A DNA stretch of 64,000 bases from CADEED01 sp035502995 (GCA_035502995.1 DATJTW010000090.1:90294-154293), one strand, 5' to 3'. Positions 26,422-35,719 are shown, counted from the first letter of the stretch. Notes: a model not told the origin generated them from the letters alone. A program made the numbers and translations.

Positions 26422-27684
26422 TTACTCCGCCTTGGCCGCGAGCCCGAGCTCGACGTTCAGCTTGATCTCCTCGGCGAGCTGCTCGCTCTGGCGGCGCAGG
26501 TTCTCCGGGAACTCTTTATATACGTCCTCGAACATGAGGTGCCGGTCGAGGCGCGGGCCTTCGTTCAACGCGCCGAAGGACACGGCCTCCTTCCACGCCG
26601 CGGCCACCTGCGCGTCGAGCTCCGCGTGCAGCTCCTTGTGCTGCTTCTCGCTCCACTCGTCGCGCGCGATCAGGTGTTGCTTGAGGCGTTCGACCGGATC
26701 GCCGAGCGGCCAGTGTTCGTAGTCCTCCTTCGGACGATACCGCGACGGGTCGTCGCTGGTCGAGTGCGCCGACGCGCGATAGGTGACCAGCTCGATCAGC
26801 GTCGGGCCGCCGCCGGTGCGCGCGCGCTGCGCGGCCCACTGTGTCGCCGCGTACACCGCGAGGAAATCGTTGCCGTCGACGCGCAGTCCCGCGACGCCGT
26901 AACCCGGACCGCGCGCCGCGAACGAGCGCTGCTCGCCGCCGGCCGTGCCCTGGAACGTGGAAATCGCCCACTGGTTGTTGACGATGTTCATGATCACCGG
27001 CGCCTGGTAGACGGCGGCGAACAGCAGGCCGTGGTGGAAATCGGCCTCGGCGCTCGCGCCCTCGCCGATCCACGTGGCCGCGATGTGGTCCTCGTTGCGG
27101 ATCGCCGCGGCCATCGCCCAGCCCACCGCCTGCGGGAACTGGGTAGTTAGATTGCCGGAGATCGAGAAGATGCGGCCGGCATTCCAGTGGTACATGACCG
27201 GCAGCTGCCGGCCCTTGCACATGTCGCGCGTGTTCGACAGCAGCTGGCACATCAGCTCGACGATCGGCTTGCCGCGCACGAGATACGCGCCCTGCTGGCG
27301 GTACGACGGGAACAACATGTCGCCGGGTTGCAGCGCCATCGTCTGCGCGACGGACACCGCCTCTTCACCGAACGAGCGCATATAGAAGGAGATCTTTCCC
27401 TGCCGCTGCGTCTTCTGCATGCGGTCGTCGAAGATGCGCGTGTGCAGCATGTGGCGCAGGCCGACCTGCAGGTCCTCGGGATCGAGGCGCGGGTTCCACT
27501 GGCCGACGGCCTCGTGTTTGTCGTCGAGCACGCGGATGAGGCCGGTGGCGCACTCTTCCATGTCGCGCGCGCGCGCATTCACGTCGGGCTTGTTGATCGC
27601 GCCGGCGGGCGACAGCTCGACGTAGCTGAAGTCAGGCTTGTCGCCGGGCCGGGTCGGCGGTTGCGGCACGTGCAGTCTGGGCAT
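26422..27684 (-). CDS. bkdA1: Branched-chain 2-oxoacid dehydrogenase E1 alpha
   Basis: E1 alpha subunit, 420 aa. The opening RLHVPQPPTRPGDKPDFSY, MFPSYRQQG-like PSYRQQGAYLVRG, and the thiamine diphosphate motif GEGASAEADFHHG...NIVNNQWAIST match BkdA1 of pseudomonads closely; the phosphorylation loop region reads YRASAHSTSDDPSRYRP. It is the first gene of bkdA1-bkdA2-bkdB; no E3 (lpdV) gene is next to it, so the complex must borrow a lipoamide dehydrogenase encoded elsewhere. Its start has no clear promoter within the 48 bases before the next gene. Confidence 0.94.
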   Translation of the reverse strand: MPRLHVPQPPTRPGDKPDFSYVELSPAGAINKPDVNARARDMEECATGLIRVLDDKHEAVGQWNPRLDPEDLQVGLRHMLHTRIFDDRMQKTQRQGKISFYMRSFGEEAVSVAQTMALQPGDMLFPSYRQQGAYLVRGKPIVELMCQLLSNTRDMCKGRQLPVMYHWNAGRIFSISGNLTTQFPQAVGWAMAAAIRNEDHIAATWIGEGASAEADFHHGLLFAAVYQAPVIMNIVNNQWAISTFQGTAGGEQRSFAARGPGYGVAGLRVDGNDFLAVYAATQWAAQRARTGGGPTLIELVTYRASAHSTSDDPSRYRPKEDYEHWPLGDPVERLKQHLIARDEWSEKQHKELHAELDAQVAAAWKEAVSFGALNEGPRLDRHLMFEDVYKEFPENLRRQSEQLAEEIKLNVELGLAAKAE

Positions 27685-27732
27685 GGCCGCGGATGATAAA
27701 GGGGTCCGGCCCCGTTTGGGGCTGACGGTTTG

Positions 27733-28200
27733 TCAGAAAGTCGGTTTGAACACCATCAGGAACACGGCGATCAGCGGCGCGCCCGTCGCCACCCAGCCCC
27801 ACCACAGCCAGCCGCGCGACAGCTCGCGATAGGCGGATTCGTCCCACGTGCCAGACAGCCCGGCGTCGACGTTGGCCAATAGTTTCTTTTGTAACGGTCC
27901 GACCTTCGCCGCGAACACCGCGCCGGACACGCCGAACAGCACGATGCTCCACAGGATCCACGGCGTGCCGAGGATGGGGATGTGCGCGATCAACGCGTTA
28001 CCGATACCAGTGGCGACGATGGCCAGCACCGCCGGCATCGTGAAGATCCGGTCCGCCGCGATCAATCCGCTGAGCGCCGTCCGGCGCGCCGCGAGGTCGC
28101 CGCGATCGCCGTGCCGTTTCCAGAACACGCCGGTGATGATGTTCCCGAGGAAGAGCACCACGCTCACGACGTGCAGTGATTTCAACAGCAGATACAGCAT
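27733..28200 (-). CDS. DUF2269-like integral membrane protein
   Basis: A four-helix membrane protein of 155 aa beginning MLYLLLKSLHVVSVVLFLGN, with ITGVFWKRHGDR after helix 1, the layout of the DUF2269 family of unknown function. The start ATG at 28200 overlaps the stop of the metallohydrolase gene upstream (TGATG), so their translation is coupled. The 48-base gap after it leads to bkdA1 on the same strand. Confidence 0.78.
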   Translation of the reverse strand: MLYLLLKSLHVVSVVLFLGNIITGVFWKRHGDRGDLAARRTALSGLIAADRIFTMPAVLAIVATGIGNALIAHIPILGTPWILWSIVLFGVSGAVFAAKVGPLQKKLLANVDAGLSGTWDESAYRELSRGWLWWGWVATGAPLIAVFLMVFKPTF

Positions 28201-29171
28201 CAGCGTGCCTCGCGTTGCAGCCAGGCGACGAGGCCGGCGGCATTGAGCTCGAAGTCCTTCGACAGGATCGCGTCGATCTGCGTGCCGCTCATCCGGCAGC
28301 CATGCTCGGCGAGGCTCTCGTGCGCGTGGCGGCGCAGATCGAGACGGATGCCGTGTTGTCCCGCGGCCGGGTCCCGCGCGACGGTGGGCGCGGCGGCGCG
28401 CGCGATGCGCACGAACTCGTCGATCGCGTCGACCATGTCGTTCGCGAGGCGCGGCGCATCGCCGACTTCGCTGTAGTGAGTCAGGTAGAGCTTGCGCGGC
28501 CGGAACTGCATCAGCCGGATGATCGAGGCCTTGAGCTGCGCGGGATCGAACTGCGTCGGCGTGGTCGTGGGCATGATCCACGGCCCCTTCGCGGTGTCGA
28601 ACTCGCGGTATGACAGGCCGAACGTGTCGCCGGTGAAGATGCCGTTGGCGCCGTGATCGACGATCGCCTGGTGATGCAACGCGTGTCCCGGCGTGTGCAC
28701 GCATTCGAAGCCGCGGCCGGCGAGCTCGAAGCGCGCGCCGTCCTGCGCGATCTTCAGCCGCTCCTTCTCGATGGGCAGGATCTCGCCGTACAGCTTTTCG
28801 TACAGCTCGTCGCCGTACACGGCGCGCGTGCCGGCGATCAGCTTGCCGGGATCGAGCAGGTGCGGCGCGCCGCGCGGATGCACGACGGCGGTGGCATTCG
28901 GCAGCGCGCGCATCAGCGCGCCGGCGCCGCCGGCGTGATCGAGATGCACGTGCGTCAGGAACACGTAATCGACTGCCGCGGGCGCGACGCCGAGCTCCGT
29001 CAACGCCGCGAGTATCAGCGGAACGGCCGTGTTGGGGCCGGTGTCGACGATGGCCGCGCGTCCGTTCGCGACGACGACGTGGGACGCGTCCATCTGCGGG
29101 CGCACGTACTCGGTGTCGACGGCGGTGATGCCGTCGGCGAACCGGGTCAGTCGTGGCAGACTCGCGCTCAT
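28200..29171 (-). CDS. Metallo-beta-lactamase-fold hydrolase
   Basis: A 323-residue member of the metallo-beta-lactamase superfamily. The zinc motif HVHLDHAGG is clear, followed by HTPGHALHHQ, FTGDTFG and LTHYSEVG, which supply the other metal ligands. The C-terminal domain of about 90 residues contains GIRLDLRRHAHESLAEHG and is likely helical. It is cytoplasmic. I prefer the ATG at 29171 (MSASLPRLTRFADG); one at 29186 would add five residues. The substrate is unknown; glyoxalase II and lactonase types are the alternatives. It is divergent from the S9 peptidase. Confidence 0.85.
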   Translation of the reverse strand: MSASLPRLTRFADGITAVDTEYVRPQMDASHVVVANGRAAIVDTGPNTAVPLILAALTELGVAPAAVDYVFLTHVHLDHAGGAGALMRALPNATAVVHPRGAPHLLDPGKLIAGTRAVYGDELYEKLYGEILPIEKERLKIAQDGARFELAGRGFECVHTPGHALHHQAIVDHGANGIFTGDTFGLSYREFDTAKGPWIMPTTTPTQFDPAQLKASIIRLMQFRPRKLYLTHYSEVGDAPRLANDMVDAIDEFVRIARAAAPTVARDPAAGQHGIRLDLRRHAHESLAEHGCRMSGTQIDAILSKDFELNAAGLVAWLQREAR

Positions 29172-29192
29172 GGCCCGATCGAACATAGCAGC

Positions 29193-31136
29193 ATGAACGC
29201 CAGAATACTCCTCACGATCGTCATGGTCGCCGCCGGCGCCCTAACCAATGCCGCCGTCGAAGAGCGCGGCAATCTCGTGCTCGACAACGTACCGAGCGTC
29301 GATTCGCCGCTGACGGCGAAGCTCGACGACTACCTGAACTCCCGCGGCGCCTCGTTCGTCGACTGGCTGCCCGACGGCAACCTGCTGATCGCCACGCGCT
29401 TCGGCGACGTCGAGCAGTTGCACCGCGTCGCCGGTCCGCTGGCCGACCGCACGCAGCTCACCTTTTATAAGGAACCTGTCACCGTCGCCCGCTCGCCGCA
29501 ATCCTTCGCGGGCGGCGCGCTGGCCTCGGGTTTCGCGTTCCTGAAGGACGTGGGCGGCAACGAGAACGCGCAGGTCTACTGGTACGACAACGCCACGCGG
29601 TCGGCGCGATTGATCAGCTCCGGCCAGGGCGTGAACGGCGGTCTCGTGTGGAGCCACGACGGCCGGCGCGTCGCCTTCCACAGCACCGCGCGCGACGGCA
29701 AGAGCTACGACCTGATGCTCGCCGAGCCGGCGACGAATCAGCCGCCGCGGCTGATCTTCAACGGCTTCGAGAAGAACTGGTCCGTCGAGGCCTGGTCGCC
29801 GGACGACACCAAACTACTGACGCGCAACTTCGTCTCCGCCACGGAATCGCACCTCTACGTGATGGACATCGCGACCGCGGCGTTGACGCCGGTCAGCGAG
29901 GGCGCGGGCCCGGCCAGCGTCGGCGACGCGGCGTTCACGCCCGACGGCCGCGGTGTCTACCTGATCACGAACCGCGACAGTGAATACGAGCAGCTGCGCC
30001 GCGTCGATCTGGCCACCGGCGAGTTCGAGGTGCTGACCGCGCACATTCCCTGGGACATCGACACGTTCGACCGCAGCGACGACGGCCGTTATCTCGCCTG
30101 GGTCGCGAACGTCGACGGCGTCAGCAAGCTCACGGTGCTCGACGCCACGCGGCACAGCGAGCTGCTGCCGCCGCTGCCGGACGGCCGCATCGGCCGCATC
30201 GCCTTCGATCGCGCCGGCCGCAAGCTCGCGTTCTCGCTGGAGAGCCCGCAGTCGCCGCGCGACACGTTCGTGGTCGAGGTCGAGCACAACGCCGTCGTGC
30301 GCTGGACGCAGAGCGAGGTCGGCGCGGTGAACCCGCTCGAGTTCGTGTCCGCGGACCTCGTGCGGTATCCGACCTTCGACAAGGTGAAGCGCGAATTCCG
30401 GCAGGTGCCGGCGTTCGTCTACCGGCCGCGGACGCCCGGCCCGCACCCCGTGCTGATCGACATCCACGGCGGTCCCGAAAGCCAGGCCGTGCCGGTGTGG
30501 AGTCCGTTCACGCAGTTCCTCGTGAAGGAGATGGGTTTCACGGTGATCGCGCCGAACGTGCGCGGCTCGTCGGGCTACGGCCGCACGTATCTCGGCCTCG
30601 ACAACGGCGAGGATCGCGAGGACGCGGTGAAGGACATCGGCGCGTTGCTGGTGTGGATCGGCGCGCAGAAGGATCTCGATGCGAAGAACGTGTTCGTCTC
30701 CGGCGGCTCGTACGGCGGCTACATGTCGCTGGCGTCGATGGTGAACTTCGGCGACCGGCTGCGCGGCGGCATCGACGTCGTCGGCATCTCGAACTTCGTG
30801 AGCTTCCTCGAGAGCACGTCGGCGTATCGCCGCGACCTGCGCCGGCCCGAGTACGGCGACGAACGCCTGCCGAAGATGCGCGCCTATCTACAGCGGATCT
30901 CGCCGCTGACGAACGCCGCCAGGATCAACAAGCCATTGTTGATCGTGCAGGGGTTGAACGATCCACGCGTGCCGGCGACGGAATCACAGCAGATGGTGGC
31001 GAAGATCCGCGCGCGCGGCGGCGAGGTCTGGTACCTCGCGGCCAAGGATGAAGGGCACGGATTCCGGAAGAAGACGAACCGCGACTTCTATCAGAAGGCG
31101 ATCGTCACTTTCCTGGCGAAGCAAGCGGGTCGCTAG
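29193..31136 (+). CDS. S9 family peptidase, secreted
   Basis: A prolyl-oligopeptidase-type serine peptidase of 647 aa with a signal peptide (MNARILLTIVMVAAGALTNA). An N-terminal beta-propeller (to about residue 390) with repeated ..W..DG..... strands precedes the alpha/beta hydrolase domain. The catalytic triad is Ser506 (GGSYGGYMS), Asp590 (GLNDPRVP) and His622 (DEGHGF). It probably trims peptides in the periplasm or outside. Its 3' end overlaps that of the convergent cytochrome gene by 32 bases. Confidence 0.93.
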   Translation: MNARILLTIVMVAAGALTNAAVEERGNLVLDNVPSVDSPLTAKLDDYLNSRGASFVDWLPDGNLLIATRFGDVEQLHRVAGPLADRTQLTFYKEPVTVARSPQSFAGGALASGFAFLKDVGGNENAQVYWYDNATRSARLISSGQGVNGGLVWSHDGRRVAFHSTARDGKSYDLMLAEPATNQPPRLIFNGFEKNWSVEAWSPDDTKLLTRNFVSATESHLYVMDIATAALTPVSEGAGPASVGDAAFTPDGRGVYLITNRDSEYEQLRRVDLATGEFEVLTAHIPWDIDTFDRSDDGRYLAWVANVDGVSKLTVLDATRHSELLPPLPDGRIGRIAFDRAGRKLAFSLESPQSPRDTFVVEVEHNAVVRWTQSEVGAVNPLEFVSADLVRYPTFDKVKREFRQVPAFVYRPRTPGPHPVLIDIHGGPESQAVPVWSPFTQFLVKEMGFTVIAPNVRGSSGYGRTYLGLDNGEDREDAVKDIGALLVWIGAQKDLDAKNVFVSGGSYGGYMSLASMVNFGDRLRGGIDVVGISNFVSFLESTSAYRRDLRRPEYGDERLPKMRAYLQRISPLTNAARINKPLLIVQGLNDPRVPATESQQMVAKIRARGGEVWYLAAKDEGHGFRKKTNRDFYQKAIVTFLAKQAGR

Positions 31137-31776
31137 AGAACCAGAAGCGCTTCTTCGGCAGCGTCGTGAGCGACGGCGTCTGGTGCGAGTAGTACTCGGC
31201 CAGCTGCTCGATGTCTTCGTGCGTCAGCGTCGCGGCCATGCCGGCCATGATCGGGTTCTTGCGGCCGCCCTTCTGGTAGTCGTGCAGCGCGCGCTCGATG
31301 TAGTCCTTGTGCTGGCCGGCGAGCGTCGGGTAGTCGGCAGTGATGCCGACGCCGTTCGTGCCGTGGCAGGCGAGGCAGGTCTCGGACGCCTTCGGACGCG
31401 CCGTGGCCGGCACGTCGTTCTTCGATTCGCTGAGGACGGTCGGGCCGGCGAGATACGCGGCGACGTCGATCATGTCCTGCTCGGAGAGCGACGACGCCTG
31501 CGAATGCATCGTGCCGTGCGAACGTTCCCCGCTCTTGTAGGCCTTCAGCGCAGCGACCAGGTACTGCGGGCGCTGGCCGTGCAGCATCGGCACGTCGTAC
31601 GTCGGGTACACGTTCTTGTAGTTAGGAATCGCGTGGCAGCCGTTGCAGGTGTAGGCGATCTTCTCGCCTTTCGCCGGGTCGCCGGTGGGCGCCGGGTCCT
31701 GCGCCAGGGCCACGAGCGGCAGGAGGAGAGCAGCGGCGAGGGCCGAAGGTGCGAACAGCTTGATGCGCAGTGCCAT
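31105..31776 (-). CDS. Dihaem cytochrome c (c4-like)
   Basis: A periplasmic cytochrome of 223 aa with signal peptide (cleavage after ALAQ near residue 26). It contains two haem-binding motifs, CNGCH at residues 44-48 and CLACH at residues 134-138, each followed by a class I cytochrome c fold with a late methionine (TMHSQ and PIMAGM), the arrangement of cytochrome c4. It would pass electrons to a terminal oxidase. It is divergent from dtd, with a 93-base spacer, and converges on the S9 peptidase. Confidence 0.9.
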   Translation of the reverse strand: MALRIKLFAPSALAAALLLPLVALAQDPAPTGDPAKGEKIAYTCNGCHAIPNYKNVYPTYDVPMLHGQRPQYLVAALKAYKSGERSHGTMHSQASSLSEQDMIDVAAYLAGPTVLSESKNDVPATARPKASETCLACHGTNGVGITADYPTLAGQHKDYIERALHDYQKGGRKNPIMAGMAATLTHEDIEQLAEYYSHQTPSLTTLPKKRFWFSSDPLASPGK

Positions 31777-31853
31777 GACGATGAGGTAAGACCCGTTGCT
31801 CCCGGAAAAACAGGCCGCGATATTAAGGACTTGGGCGCGCAAATGCCACCGGG

Positions 31854-31859
31854 CACAAT
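31854..31859 (+). promoter_or_regulatory. -10-like hexamer before dtd
   Basis: CACAAT lies 10 bases before the dtd start codon, in a GC-rich setting. No matching -35 element was seen. If used, it would give a leader of only a few bases. Confidence 0.35.
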
Positions 31860-31869
31860 CCACGGCCAC

Positions 31870-32355
31870 ATGATCGCGCTCATTCAGAGGGTTTCCCGGG
31901 CAGCCGTGACGGTCGAGACGCGCACCGTGGGCGAAATCGGTGCCGGCCTGCTCGCATTGATCGGCGTGGAACGCGGCGATTCGGCCGCCCAGCGCGATCG
32001 CCTGCTGGAACGCGTGCTGACCTACCGCGTCTTCGCGGACGCGGCCGGCCACATGAATCTCAGCCTCGCCGACACCGGTGGCGGGCTGCTGCTGGTGCCG
32101 CAATTCACGCTGGCCGCCGACACCCGCAAGGGCACCCGCCCCGGGTTCAGCACGGCCGAGGCGCCGGACGCGGCACGCGTGATGTTCGACCAGTTCGCCG
32201 CCGCGGCGCGGTCGCGTCACCCGCACGTGGCAACGGGCGAATTCGGCGCGCACATGCAGGTCTCGCTGGTGAACGACGGGCCGGTGACGTTCTGGCTGCA
32301 CGTGCCCCCGGTTGCCAAGAATGACAACGACTTAACGGCGATCAGTCCCGCGTGA
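31870..32355 (+). CDS. dtd: D-aminoacyl-tRNA deacylase
   Basis: Dtd hydrolyses D-aminoacyl-tRNA and glycyl-tRNA(Ala). The 161-residue product begins MIALIQRVSRAAVTV and has the two active-site motifs, here VPQFTLAADTRKGTRPGF and VNDGPVTFWL. The usual serine of the SQFTL motif is replaced by proline, which is unusual as far as I recall. The C-terminus carries about 16 extra residues after the normal end. The deacylase should be cytoplasmic and act on translation quality control. tatA follows after 102 bases. Confidence 0.92.
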   Translation: MIALIQRVSRAAVTVETRTVGEIGAGLLALIGVERGDSAAQRDRLLERVLTYRVFADAAGHMNLSLADTGGGLLLVPQFTLAADTRKGTRPGFSTAEAPDAARVMFDQFAAAARSRHPHVATGEFGAHMQVSLVNDGPVTFWLHVPPVAKNDNDLTAISPA

Positions 32356-32457
32356 TGCGAGTCTCGCCTCCGGCCGAACTTTCTTCGAGCGCGGCCCTCT
32401 GTTGACTTATCATTCCGGCAGTTTTTCGGGGCGGGTATGCCCCTCCAGGAGCGCCTC

Positions 32458-32691
32458 ATGGGCCCAATCGGTTTCAAAGAACTCGTAGTCATCCTGATCG
32501 TCGTGTTGCTGATCTTCGGCGCCAAGAAGCTGAAGACCATCGGTTCGGACCTCGGCGCCGCGGTTCGTGGTTTCAAGAAGTCCATGAACGAGGGCGATGC
32601 CGAGGAATCCGTGAAGCAGCTGAAGGCGGATGCCGAATTTTCCGATTCCGCCGCCAAGTCGCAGGCGGAGAAGAGCGAGCACAAGGCGTGA
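32458..32691 (+). CDS. tatA: Sec-independent translocase subunit TatA
   Basis: TatA, 77 aa: one N-terminal membrane helix (KELVVILIVVLLIFGAKKL), an FG motif, an amphipathic helix (KTIGSDLGAAVRGFKKSM) and a charged tail. The ATG at 32458 is preceded by AGGAG with a 7-base gap, which decides the start over an upstream ATG in frame at 32437. A TTGACT at 32402-32407 and TATCAT at 32408-32413 lie upstream but do not form a well-spaced promoter. Confidence 0.95.
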   Translation: MGPIGFKELVVILIVVLLIFGAKKLKTIGSDLGAAVRGFKKSMNEGDAEESVKQLKADAEFSDSAAKSQAEKSEHKA

Positions 32692-32738
32692 CTCGCGGCG
32701 CGACGCGCCACTGACAACCGCTTCGGCGGTGAGCTCCC

Positions 32739-33263
32739 ATGTTTGAGGTTGGCTTTTCCGAACTGCTGCTGATCTTTGCGCTCGCACTGGTGGTGCTGGG
32801 GCCGGAGAAGCTGCCGAAACTCGCCCAGCAGGTGGGGCGCTGGGTCGGCCGTGCGCGCGCGATGGCGCGCCAGTTCCGCGAGCAGCTCGAGGAAGAGGCG
32901 CACAACCTCGAGACCAAGGTGAACGTGGATCCGGACATCGACACGTCGATGGATTCGAAGCCGAAGCCGCCGCCGGCTTCGCCACCGCCGCCCGCGCCGG
33001 CCGCGGCGCCGACGCCGCCGTACACCGAGACCGAGGAGGATTTCTATCCTCCCGACCACCACATGCACCCGTCGAATCGCCATGCGGATCCGGATCCGCG
33101 CGCGGGTGACGTGCCGCCGCCGCCGGCCGCGAACGGCACGAATGGCGCGCATGGCACGACTGCCGCCGCGGAATCCGCGGCCACGCCGGCCGCCGCGTCC
33201 ACCGCGCCCGCCCCGGGCCCGCAGGCCGAGCTCGACCTGACACCGCCGCCCGGCAAGCCATGA
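32739..33263 (+). CDS. tatB: Sec-independent translocase subunit TatB
   Basis: TatB, 174 aa, begins MFEVGFSELLLIFALALVVLGP, with the conserved Glu8 and the Pro after the helix, then a long amphipathic region and a Pro/Ala-rich C-terminal tail (PPPASPPPPAPAAAPTPP and following) of unusual length. It forms the substrate-recognition complex with TatC. It starts 47 bases after tatA and overlaps tatC by 4 bases (ATGA). Confidence 0.95.
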   Translation: MFEVGFSELLLIFALALVVLGPEKLPKLAQQVGRWVGRARAMARQFREQLEEEAHNLETKVNVDPDIDTSMDSKPKPPPASPPPPAPAAAPTPPYTETEEDFYPPDHHMHPSNRHADPDPRAGDVPPPPAANGTNGAHGTTAAAESAATPAAASTAPAPGPQAELDLTPPPGKP

Positions 33264-34045
33264 GCGACGACGCGAAGAAGGAATCGCTCGCCGAAGGCAC
33301 GCTGATGTCGCACCTGCTCGAGCTGCGCGACCGGCTCATGAAGGCGATGCTGGCCGTGTTCCTCGTGTTCGTGCCCTGCGCGATCTACGCGAACGACCTG
33401 TTCGACATGGTCGCGCAGCCGCTGGTGGACAAACTACCCGACGGCAGCTCGCTGATCTCCACCAGCGTCGTCGGCCCGTTCATGACGCCGTTCAAGGTGT
33501 CGTTCTACGTCGCGTTGTTCGTGGCGATGCCGGTGGTGCTGTACCAGATCTGGGCCTTCGTCGCGCCCGGCCTGTACAAGCGCGAGAAACGCTTCGCGGT
33601 GCCGCTGCTCGTGTCGTCGGTGGTGCTGTTCTACATCGGCGTGTTGTTCGCGTACTTCGCCGTGTTCCCGGTGATGTTCAATTTCATGATCGGCACCGTG
33701 CCCGGCGCCGTGAAGTACAGCCCCGACATGGCCTCCTACATCGACTTCGTGCTGACGATGTTCCTGGCGTTCGGCGCCGCGTTCGAAGTGCCCGTCATCG
33801 TCGTCCTGCTGGTGCTGACCGGTCTCGTGAAGGTCGAGACGCTGGGCAACCAGCGCGGCTACGTGATCATCGGCATCTTCGTGATCGCGGCCATCCTCAC
33901 GCCGCCCGATGCCGTGTCCCAGTGCATCATGGCCATCCCGATGTGGCTGCTGTACGAGTTCGGGCTGGTCATGGCACGCGTCATGCAGAAGATGCGGCGC
34001 GAAGCGGCCGAGGCCGCCGAGAAGGAAGAAGCCGAGGCGAGCTGA
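33260..34045 (+). CDS. tatC: Sec-independent translocase subunit TatC
   Basis: TatC, 261 aa, the six-helix receptor for twin-arginine signal peptides. The N-terminal LMSHLLELRDRLMKAM and the LYKREKRF loop are diagnostic; the usual acidic residue in the periplasmic loop is within the APGLYKREKR region. The C-terminus is Glu/Ala-rich (EAAEAAEKEEAEAS). An exact copy of the dispersed word lies at 33430-33438. The 147-base gap after it holds a 6-base-pair inverted repeat without T-run. Confidence 0.96.
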   Translation: MSDDAKKESLAEGTLMSHLLELRDRLMKAMLAVFLVFVPCAIYANDLFDMVAQPLVDKLPDGSSLISTSVVGPFMTPFKVSFYVALFVAMPVVLYQIWAFVAPGLYKREKRFAVPLLVSSVVLFYIGVLFAYFAVFPVMFNFMIGTVPGAVKYSPDMASYIDFVLTMFLAFGAAFEVPVIVVLLVLTGLVKVETLGNQRGYVIIGIFVIAAILTPPDAVSQCIMAIPMWLLYEFGLVMARVMQKMRREAAEAAEKEEAEAS

Positions 34046-34192
34046 GCCTCGCCTCGTCGCAAAGCCTGTATTTCCAGCCACCGCAGCGGTGGTGTTCGGG
34101 CCATCCCCGCCTTGCTGGCCCCGGCAAGTGTGGTTCAGACTGCGCGCCATCGAGACGCTTCAGCGTCCACAATCATTCGGGGCAGAAAAACG

Positions 34193-35719
34193 ATGACGGA
34201 TTCCTCGACGCCCGTGGCGGCATACACGGGAAAGACCCTCCTTGGTCATCCGATCGGATTGATCACCTGTTTCAGCGTCGAGTTCTTCGAACGCTTCACG
34301 TACTACGGCATGCGCTCGATGCTGGTGCTGTTCCTGTCGGCGTCAGTGGTCGGGCAGAACCCCGGCTTCGGCCTCGACGGCGCGACGGCCGGCGCGGTGT
34401 ACGCATTGTTCACCGGCGGCGCCTACCTGCTGGCGATTCCGGGCGGGTGGATCGCCGACCGGCTGATCGGGCAGCGCAAGGCGATCTTCATCGGCGGCCT
34501 GCTGATCGCGGCCGGCAATTTCATCCTGGCGATCCCCGCGACGCAGACGGTGTTCTACTCCGGCATCTTCGTCATGGTGCTCGGCATCGGCTTGTTGAAG
34601 CCGAACGTGTCGACGGTGGTCGGCGCGATGTACGAAGGCATGCCGGGCGGGCGCCGCGACGCCGGCTTCTCGCTCTTCTATATGGGCATCAACCTCGGCG
34701 CGACCGTCGGCCCGCTGATCGCGAGCGGCATCGGCGAGAAGGTGAACTGGCACCGCGGCTTCCTCATCTGCGGCGTCGCCACGCTGCTCGGCACGCTGTT
34801 CTTCATCTTCTCGCAGCGCTGGCTCGGCAACGCGGGGCACGCGCCCACCAACGTGCCGGCGCCGGAGCGCAAGCGCACCTGGACGTTGCTGATCGGCATC
34901 GCGTCGGCGGCCGCCGTGTGCGCCGTGCTGCTGTTCTCGGGTGAACACAAGCCGTCGGAGCACCAGCTCGCGCTCGGACTGTTCACGGTGCAGACCGCGC
35001 TCGCGGTGTTCTTCTTCGGCTACGTGCTGCTGTCGAAGGAGATCGACGTCGCGGCGAAGAAGAAGATCGGCGTGATCATCGTGTTCTTCTTCTGCGCGAT
35101 CCTCTTCTGGGGCGGCTTCGAGCAGCAGGGCACCACGTTCAACACCTTCGCGTTCGACTACACCGACCGTTCCTGGCTCGGCAGCCTGTTCCCGGACGGC
35201 CAGCATCCGGCGACCTGGTACCAGTCGGTGAACCCCGCGTTCATCCTGCTGCTGGCGCCGGTCTTCACCGTGCTGTGGACGATGCTCGCGAATTCCAATC
35301 GCGATCCGTCGGCGCCCACCAAGATGGGCCTCGGCTTGCTGCTGCTGGGCGCGGGGTTCCTCGTGATGATGTGGGGCTCGCAGCTGGTCGTGTCGTCGGG
35401 CGGCAAGGTCGGGCCGAGCTGGCTCGTCATCGCCTTCCTGCTGCACACGCTCGGCGAGCTGTGCCTGTCGCCGGTCGGATTGTCGAACGTGACCAAGCTC
35501 GCGCCGCCGAAGTTCGTCGGCCGCATGATGGGCACCTGGTTCCTCGGCACCGCGATGGGCAACACCATCGCGGGCCTGGTCGGCGGCCAGTTCGCGGAAG
35601 CGAAGGTCGACCAGATGCCCGGCATCTTCCTCACCATGACACTGATCGGCGCCGGTGCCGGCGTGGTCATCCTCCTCATATCGCGCGGCCTGCGCAGCTG
35701 GATCGGAGACGCAAAATGA
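34193..35719 (+). CDS. POT-family proton-coupled peptide transporter
   Basis: A 12-to-14 helix peptide symporter of 508 aa of the POT (PTR2) family. The first-helix motif EFFERFTYYGMRSMLVLFL (ExxERFxYY) is the proton-coupling signature, and FYMGINLGATVGPLIA and FGGFEQQ-like GGFEQQGTTF follow. It imports di- and tripeptides. The start is chosen at the ATG 34193 by homology. The ATG of the next gene overlaps its stop (ATGA), so the two are translationally coupled. Confidence 0.92.
   Translation: MTDSSTPVAAYTGKTLLGHPIGLITCFSVEFFERFTYYGMRSMLVLFLSASVVGQNPGFGLDGATAGAVYALFTGGAYLLAIPGGWIADRLIGQRKAIFIGGLLIAAGNFILAIPATQTVFYSGIFVMVLGIGLLKPNVSTVVGAMYEGMPGGRRDAGFSLFYMGINLGATVGPLIASGIGEKVNWHRGFLICGVATLLGTLFFIFSQRWLGNAGHAPTNVPAPERKRTWTLLIGIASAAAVCAVLLFSGEHKPSEHQLALGLFTVQTALAVFFFGYVLLSKEIDVAAKKKIGVIIVFFFCAILFWGGFEQQGTTFNTFAFDYTDRSWLGSLFPDGQHPATWYQSVNPAFILLLAPVFTVLWTMLANSNRDPSAPTKMGLGLLLLGAGFLVMMWGSQLVVSSGGKVGPSWLVIAFLLHTLGELCLSPVGLSNVTKLAPPKFVGRMMGTWFLGTAMGNTIAGLVGGQFAEAKVDQMPGIFLTMTLIGAGAGVVILLISRGLRSWIGDAK

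Noticed and set aside
34162..34175. GACGCT/AGCGTC inverted repeat after tatC as terminator
   Set aside because: The stem is six pairs with a 2-base loop and no T-run; it is too weak to support.
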